This document shows, in pieces, positions 1 through 7,700 of a stretch of DNA of 15,387 nt. This stretch comes from Gyrodactylus bullatarudis (Eukaryota; Platyhelminthes; Monogenea; Gyrodactylidea; Gyrodactylidae). Both the position numbers and the translations under genes were made by a program. The notes beneath the pieces were generated by a model. It saw only the letters and a list, made by a program, of their open reading frames with translations, was not told the DNA's origin and ran no database searches. Positions within the stretch are counted from its first letter, which is position 1, and every line of letters begins with the position of its first letter. Location: the NCBI GenBank assembly GCA_012064415.1, contig SSNU01000292.1:1-15387 (forward strand). Reading direction: 5' to 3'.

Positions 1-515
1 CAAAAAAATGAATAAGAGTAAATATTTTCTTTGTCTAATGATGATCCTGAAAAATAACGTTTGATTCCTCTCAGACCTTGAAATCAACAAAAATTTTCAA
101 CTCAAAGTTTAAAAAAATTAAAAAATCACGCCATCTCGAATTTAAAAATTTCTCTAAAATTTTCCAAAAAAAAACTTTTTTCCAAATTTTTTTTTCTCAC
201 TTCAGTAAAAGTGTACATTTTGAATCAGTTACCATAAAATCTTTCAAAATTTTCGATACCTTGATGAAAAAATGAGATTTTTGTAAAAATCATGAATTCC
301 CAAATTCATCGAGAATAGCTGTACATATTGAGTAAGAAAATAGTTTTGTTCCATGATGGGATCTGAAATCTTCAATAAAAATTAGTAAATGTAAATTAAA
401 TCTAATTTTTTCATCAAGAAATCGAATTTGATCAAGATTTTTTGGAATCTAGATCGTAGGTTCCACTTTCAGGATCTGAAAATAAAATTTTGAAGAAAAT
501 CAAATTTTAAGAATC
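1..515. repeat. Relic repeat-rich AT stretch
   Basis: No gene is visible. The 65-codon ORF inside is low-complexity Lys/Phe/Ser from A/T runs. A segment at about 255-290 (ACCTTGATGAAAAAAT followed by GAGATTTTTGTAAAAAT) closely matches one at about 3118-3155 inside an intron of the downstream gene. This suggests both are worn ends of the same interspersed family. The segment near 410-420 carries the reverse complement of that end (TTTTTCATCAAG). Element borders cannot be fixed by eye. Confidence 0.35.
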
Positions 516-1252
516 TTGACATGAAGATGAGAATTTACTATTTTTACAAAAAATGGATATTTTTCTCAGGAAAGTCAGGAAAAAATAATTTTTTGAATTC
601 TAAATGGAATGAGCTTAAAAGTTGTTGTTATTCAAAAAAAATTCCGAAAAAATTCAATCTGACCAAAATTAGGTGGTTTTTAGAATATTGAAAATGCACC
701 AAATTTCCTCCTTTTCAACTTTTGAGCTCAAATTTTTTATCGATTTCGATGATTCGAAGCAAATAAGTGATGATATTTTGTATCAATATTGAACGAAGTA
801 TTCGAATTCACCCGCAGAAGTTCACTGAAGCTCGTCATTACTCTGGGAAATCGAACCATTTATATTTTTCGATTATCACGAAGGCAAATTATCCAAAATC
901 TGTAAGCTTTACTTTACTTCGAAGACAGATCTTCGCTATCCCTATGACCAAATTCGAATTCTTTGTTCAATATTGATCCTAAATGAATATGCTTTTAACT
1001 GCTCAAATTATCAAAATAGATAAAAATTTTGAGCTCAAAAGTTGAAAAAGTGGAAATTTGGTGCATTTTCAATATTCTAAAAACCACCTAATTTTGGTCA
1101 GATTGAATTTTTTCGGAATTTTTTTTGAATAACAACAACTTTTAAGCTCATTCCATTTAGAATTCAAAAAATTATTTTTTCTGTGAATCCGGAGAAAAAT
1201 ATTGAGTTTTTTGTAAAAATAGTAAATTCTCATCTTCATATCAACTAGCTTT
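516..1252. mobile_element. Long-TIR foldback MITE, copy 1
   Basis: Left arm 516-809 and right arm 951-1244 are reverse complements of each other over about 294 bases. The match is very close in the outer 230 bases (TTGACATGAAGATGAGAATT outward end; AAAATGCACCAAATTTCC further in) and looser toward the middle. The roughly 140-base centre is shared with copy 3 (6084-6837), including GGGAAATCGAACCATTT and TTTTTCGATTATCACGA. No transposase ORF is present, so this is non-autonomous. The consensus outer end (AAGCTAG/AACCTAG next to TA) is intact on the right but damaged on the left, and no clear target duplication is visible. The ORFs read across it are repeat sequence, not genes. Confidence 0.75.
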
Positions 1253-1630
1253 GCTTTCACTAATTTTTACATATTGAAAAACTTTTGAACCCTTTTAACT
1301 TTAACCCTTTCAACTAACTTTGCTACTAGACCTAATAATGTAAATGATATTTCTATTTTTAAACCATTGATCGAAAGAAATCAATCAAAAGAAATAATGT
1401 GCCAAGTTATTTTTAGTTTTAAAACCCCATAATAATTCAGGTCGAAATGGTCTAAGATCTTACCTAGAACTGTTCTTGAGGAAAATTTTAGTCTTCAAAA
1501 CTTTAGAACCTAGATTCTCATCTATATTCACTCATATTTGCTGTTATCAACAACTGCTTAATGATTAGCTGTGATTCTGCTTGGAAATTCTTGAGATAAA
1601 ATGCTGATAGAATTTTCCCCTTTCTTCCAG
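1253..1630. other. Intron or upstream sequence, nothing recognised
   Basis: This stretch lies between the foldback element and the first visible exon. It ends in a good polypyrimidine tract and acceptor (TTTCCCCTTTCTTCCAG at 1614-1630). It therefore contains the 3' end of an intron whose upstream exon lies at or beyond the left edge. I found no convincing exon in it. Confidence 0.5.
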
Positions 1631-1775
1631 AGCATACGAATCCGAAGAAGAAAGTCATGAGTGGATAGCCATTCATAATGACTCCTCAGATAAATCTCTT
1701 ATAAAAACAAGCCTCATCGAATTGGAAAATCTTCATCATCAGACTGTACAATTGGAAAATGATAATTCTTTCGAG
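1631..1775 (+). CDS. Exon 1 of visible gene part
   Basis: Acceptor CTTCCAG, donor GTATGA. One base completes a codon from the missing upstream exon, then 48 codons follow, starting AYESEEESHEWIAIH and ending ENDNSFE. It is acidic and hydrophilic, with a possible short helix (SLIELENLHHQTVQLEN). It ends in phase 0. Confidence 0.7.
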
Positions 1776-4700
1776 GTATGAATACTGTTTGATAATTGTT
1801 TTGAAATATGGTAAAGTATCTATCTTTTATTCTTTAGATTTTCGTCGCTCTGACTATACCTAGAAAATATTTAAACGGGGCCCTTTCTGATTTGGTGAGT
1901 ATTTCCCCACTTATCAGGAATCTATGCATGAGTATTATTTTGAACTTTTGAAATCAAAATGATTTCATTGATCAATCAAAATCTTTCAATTGATCACTTT
2001 CGATACTTGAAATACTTTTCTTAGAGGATTTAGAACATTGAGTAATAAAGCTTGTATTTCACCGGTTCTCATCAGACTCTTACGGTGACTTGATACTGCT
2101 GAATCAGTGCTGATAGTCTTGGGCCGTCAAGAAAAGATTATAAGTTCTGTTCCCCCTTCCTGAGGAATGCTTTAGATTCGTATTGATCCAGTCAGAGGAT
2201 GTCTAATTTCTCCCTATTTCATGTTAAAATATCAACTCGTAGTGAGAGTTTGAATATTTTTTGATTTGTTGGAAAAAAACCTTTAATCATTAACACAATT
2301 CTTTCCAATTTAAGATTCTCCTATCCGGCATTGCACCCGGGAAGAATGCTGTTATAAAAATTTATTCAATACATCCTGTCATCCAATGTCTCCTACAGTT
2401 TGATCTTCCTGATGACTTTAGTCCTTACTCTGGAACCATTTGTGCAAATCAAGATAATGATCCGATATTTGATGATATTTTCTCTAATAGTTCTAATTCA
2501 GCTATATCGGCTGAAGATTTCATTAGAATTCCTCCTGGTAAGTCATTTCTCTATAAATAAAGTGGAAATTATTATTTCGCTTTTTTCCTGTAATCAAGAG
2601 ATTGATCATAGACTCTTTGGAGTTTCATATGAATTTCTAAAATATGATTTTAAATCGCCTACTCATATCCAATCCTAGAGTTATGTAAATGCCTGTTGAT
2701 AAATCTCCAATTGTTTATCGTATTGGAATTTTGCTGTATAGTAAAGCTAGTTAATATGAAATTGTTAATCTGATTGATTTTAACAAAAATCTCGATTTTT
2801 CTTCGATTATGATCAAGGAATTTTTGTAATCCTACTCATGTTGCCCACTTTTACTATTTGGAGAAAAAAAAATTATTTTTGAGAATAATTTGGTCATTTA
2901 TCAAATTTCGATATGGCGCCAAAATTCCATTCTTTCAAACTTTGAACTGTAAATTTTCATTGATTTGAAAGTGGGGGAATCAAAAGAAGTTCCTCAGGAT
3001 CATTAGACAAGGAAAGCAAAAAGCGGTCGTTAAGATTTTAGGAAACACTCCATTATAATTATCGTGCAGAAGTCTTTTTCATATTTTTCGACCATTTTGG
3101 CTGCTTGAAAATTCTACAAGACCTTGATGGAAAAATAAGATTTTTGTAAAAATTAAATACAAATTGTTTATCATTGTAATTATTTAATTTACAGAAGAAA
3201 GTCTATGAAATTTTGAGTTAATTTTATTTGATGTCTGTTTGAAATTGTAAACTGAATTTATCAATGAAACTTTAGATGGAGAAATGGATCCAAATACGAT
3301 ACGCATCATCCTCTCTTCAGCTAGTGGGAGAATTCTTATTTATCGATTTGTCTACACTAGAGATTCCAGTTATGAACTAGAAACATCTTTCCACCTAACA
3401 AGAGGAATGGAAATGCCAAGAAATTTAAAGTGAGTGACTCACTTTCAGTTAGAACCTTTTATTCAGACGATTGCGTAAATCATGTTATATGATTCATATA
3501 CCAAAATGGAGGGATATATATATTTCTTCATTCTATAAAGGTTTAACTAATTACTCTTATAGTCACACTAGCTTGGCTTAAATATCTGAAATGAACATTT
3601 TTCAAATTTTTGATAATTAAAAGAGTCAAGTTCTAGCCCTAAATTGGGGGGCTCCATTTAGTCGCAGAATTGAAAAGTTTTTAGACTCAAATTTGTATTT
3701 TTTCTGGGGATGTAGGAATCAGCTTAAAAAGTACGTGAAATATAAGCTTTATCACTAAATATTAACTTGAATTCTAACTATTCAAGATGATTTATTCATC
3801 GTCAACCAATACTCATGATAAAAGAATACCTTACTCATGGGTAGAAATACTTAGTAATAAGTAATTTTCTATTCTTCTTTTTCATTTTCACTCAAGCTGC
3901 TGCTATAAAAATATTCTCTGATTCTAATAAACTATTAATTAAGAGGATTTAAAAGACGAATGAATATTTAGTTATAATTTATAAAGCTTGTATTTCACCG
4001 GTTCTCATCAGACTATTACAACAACAAGATATATATGGCAAAATTTATGAAGAAACAAAATCTTCTGATTGATTCTTTCAATTAGGAGCATTGAAGGAAA
4101 GGGGCCTGTATCCATGATCATTGCTTCCTTTTTACGTATCTGTCCAATGTTGGTTGCCACTATTAATTCCCACTTAGAATTTTACACTTTCTAAAATATT
4201 CACTGCTTGATAGAAATTCCATCTTCTATGAAATTTTCAACAGCGATAAACTTCTTTTGACAATTAACGACTGATGAAAATTTGTTTAATTTTTTAGCTC
4301 ATGCAGAAATCTTGCCTGTTTTGCCACCTGTGATAATTCCCTTTGCGTGATGAGGACACCAATCAGAGATGAAAATGACTGTAAAGTTTTCAACTCGCAG
4401 GAACTCGATCAGTCTGGTGGACCCATGATCTTCACAAATATTGATGACTATAAAAGATTGTGGTTGGGTACTATTGGAGGTGGCTGCATCCAAAGTTTCA
4501 GTCTTGAATCAGTCAAGTTCAATGATGAAATGTATGTCTTATACCTACTTTATATCTAAGAGAATATTAGAAATTAATCATAATTTTCTGCATAGATTAA
4601 ACCGAATTTAAAATTTTAAATGCAATCGGCAATTTTATTCGTATTATTTTCTCCTTTCCAACTTTGAATTCTGTAATGATTAGCTTTATATCTTGAAGCA

Positions 4701-7700
4701 TTGGCTTTAAAATAACTTTTAGAATGTGCAGAAGGAAAGAAATTAAAATTATGTTCATCTTTAAAATATTCTATCATATTTAACTCGCAAAACTTGGTAA
4801 AATATCCTTGCCAATATTTCCTCGATTTATTATGTAAAGCTAGTTGATATGTAGATGAGAATTTACTATTTTTACAAAAAATTTGATATTTTTCTCCGGA
4901 TTCACAGAAAAAAATAATTTTTGGATTTCGAAAATGCACCAAATTTCCACTTTTTCAACTTTTGAATCCAAAATTTTTATCGATTTCGATTATTCGAAAC
5001 TGTTTAATGATAATATTTGGGGTCAAAATTAAACAAAGAATTCGAATTCTCATCTTCATGTCAACTAGGTTTATTTTACCTTGGTAATAATCCCTTCTCA
5101 AAAGAGGCCTAAGTCTTAGACTGTTTAAGTTAGACAGTCTGTGTCATTTATAAAGTGTTTCACTTGTTATGAAATAATAACGTAGTAAGAATTCATTCAT
5201 TCAGTTTAAACAACCGAAACCAGTTTTATTGATTGAAATTGAGTAATTATCAGCAAATTTCAACTTGAAGTCCAAAAAACCCAGTTGATGTCAATCAATT
5301 ATTCTTTCACATTTTATTAGAATAATCTTGCCAGACTATTCAAAGTGTCTACATTACATGTTAACATTTCGAGATGAACATCTACAAGATTACTTATTTG
5401 CCAGTGTATCTGGTGGTGTCCCCCATAAAAAGCATTCTGAGTTACTAACCGAAGGGATAGCACGCCTGTTAATTTATTCGACAAATCCAGAACAAGAAAA
5501 GATCATTTTGTTGCACAATATTGATTTCACTCAAACCCTTGAGAGATGCATTGGTAAGTCTTTGTTTAAAATATACGAAATATTAAAGAAAAATCATTTT
5601 GATTGATTATTTTCCTCGTATAGAGATTGTAGTAAAGTTTTATTATGAATATAAAGTTAGTTGATATGAGGCTGGAAATCAATGATTTTACAAAAAAAAT
5701 TTTTCATCAAGAAGTTTTTTTAGATCATAATTATATCTAATTATGAAAGAGATTGTTACTCACAAATTTTCAACAGATTCACCGTATTCGAGGTAAAAAA
5801 ACCTTCCTTTCCAAAATTTGAATGTTCTAGATTTTCTTTAAATGGTGAAAGTAGACAACATGATCTCGATACCAAATATTCTTGATCATATACCATTTAT
5901 TGATGATAAATTTGACGTCATATTAATTAGCTTTGTGTAAAAAATATAAATTCTATAAAATTCATTCTTGTTGCACTAAATTTCAACGAAAACAACTCGT
6001 TTCTCCAATTTCAAAGACTTTCACTATTTCTTTCAAAAGTTTAACCTTTATTCTCTTAATCTTCTTTTACAAAATTCTAACTAAACCTAATTGACATGAA
6101 GATGAGAATTTCCTATTTTTACAAAAAACTCTATATTTTTATCCAGAAAGTCAGGAAAAAATTTATTTTTTGGATTCCACTATGAAATGAGCTGATTAGT
6201 TTTGAATACTAAAAAAATTTCCGAAAAAAATTTTATCTGACCAAAATTGAGCCGTTTTTTGAATTTCGGAAATGTTTCAAATTTCGACTTTTTCAACTTT
6301 CAAATCCAATATGTTTATCGATTTTAAAGATTTGAAGCAGTTGAATATTCATATTCAGGATCAAAATTAGACGAAGATTTCGAATTCGCGTGCAGGAATT
6401 CACAGAAATTCGTCATTACGGTGGGAAATCGAACCATTTGAATTTTTCGATTATCACGAGGTAAAATGATCCTAAATATAGAGATTGAACTTTTTCTTGG
6501 AAAGAGTAATTTTCTCTCAAATTCTACCGCCAAATTCCAGATCTTCGTCTAATTTTGATCCTGAATATGAATATTCAACTGCTTCAAATCTTTAAAATCG
6601 ATAAACATATTGGATTTGAAAGTTGAAAAAGTCGAAATTTGAAACATTTCCGAAATTCAAAAAACGGCTCAATTTTGGTCAGATAAAATTTTTTTCGGAA
6701 ATTTTTTTAGTATTCAAAACTAATCAGCTCATTTCATAGTGGAATCCAAAAAATAAATTTTTTCCTGACTTTCTGGATCAAAATTAAAAAGTTTTTTGTA
6801 AAAATAGGAAATTCTCATCTTCATGTCAATCAGGTTTATAATAAAAAACATAAAATTGATTAAAGAGGATCAAACTATTTCAACTATATTTTATGGCTAA
6901 CCTCTAAAACCTATTGATTTATATCGAAACTTATGATATTTCAATTTTAATCAAAAAATATTGAATACAGGGCATATACAAAACGAGTTTAGCTATCGTA
7001 AGTTCCGTTTTAACAAATTTATGTCCTTCACAATGCTTAGCTATCTATCTATTGTTTAAAAAACATGAGTTATTCTCTAATAAAAATTAGGACAAGCAAA
7101 ATTTTTTTGATTTCTAATTAGTTGCTGATAAGTTAGCAAAGCTATCTATTGAGACTTTTATGTACTATTTGATTGTATTTTTCTTACTCACTTTTAATAG
7201 ATTCACTTGGAAATTTTAAATAAACAATTTTAAGATCTGATTTCTTTCTGATTATGGGGGAATGATTGGTCTTTTCTTTTTTTAATGAGTCAATGTCCTA
7301 TTAAAATTTTGATGTAAAGAATTCAAGTTAAGGAAACTTACAAATTTAATTTTCATAATTTAAATACTATTAACCATCCAGTACCAACCTATATATATGC
7401 TACAATTTTATCTACACAAATGTAAATTACAATTCTAAATTGATTCTATTCATCTAATATTAGAAAGTACAAGTCTCTCAGAGCCAGTTGATTTAACTCT
7501 GAATCGTTTCATGGTGCATAACAATAAACAAATATGGCTCATTACCAGAGGAGGAATCATTTTCAATTGTACCTATGATGAATTAATTTCAGAAAAGTCT
7601 GAAAAAAGTAAGTTCCTCACTAATAACCATTCAGACTCCTGATTGGGCTTTATAATTTTTTCCCAATCAAAACTAGTTAACTTGCTACTCAATTAATTTG

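Noticed and set aside
78..275. 65-codon ORF rich in Lys, Phe and Ser
   Set aside because: Low-complexity translation of A and T runs in relic repeats, with no start context or splice support.
4616..4942. 108-codon minus-strand ORF
   Set aside because: It spans the junction of intron sequence and foldback copy 2, and its first third is the repeat arm. No recognisable domain.
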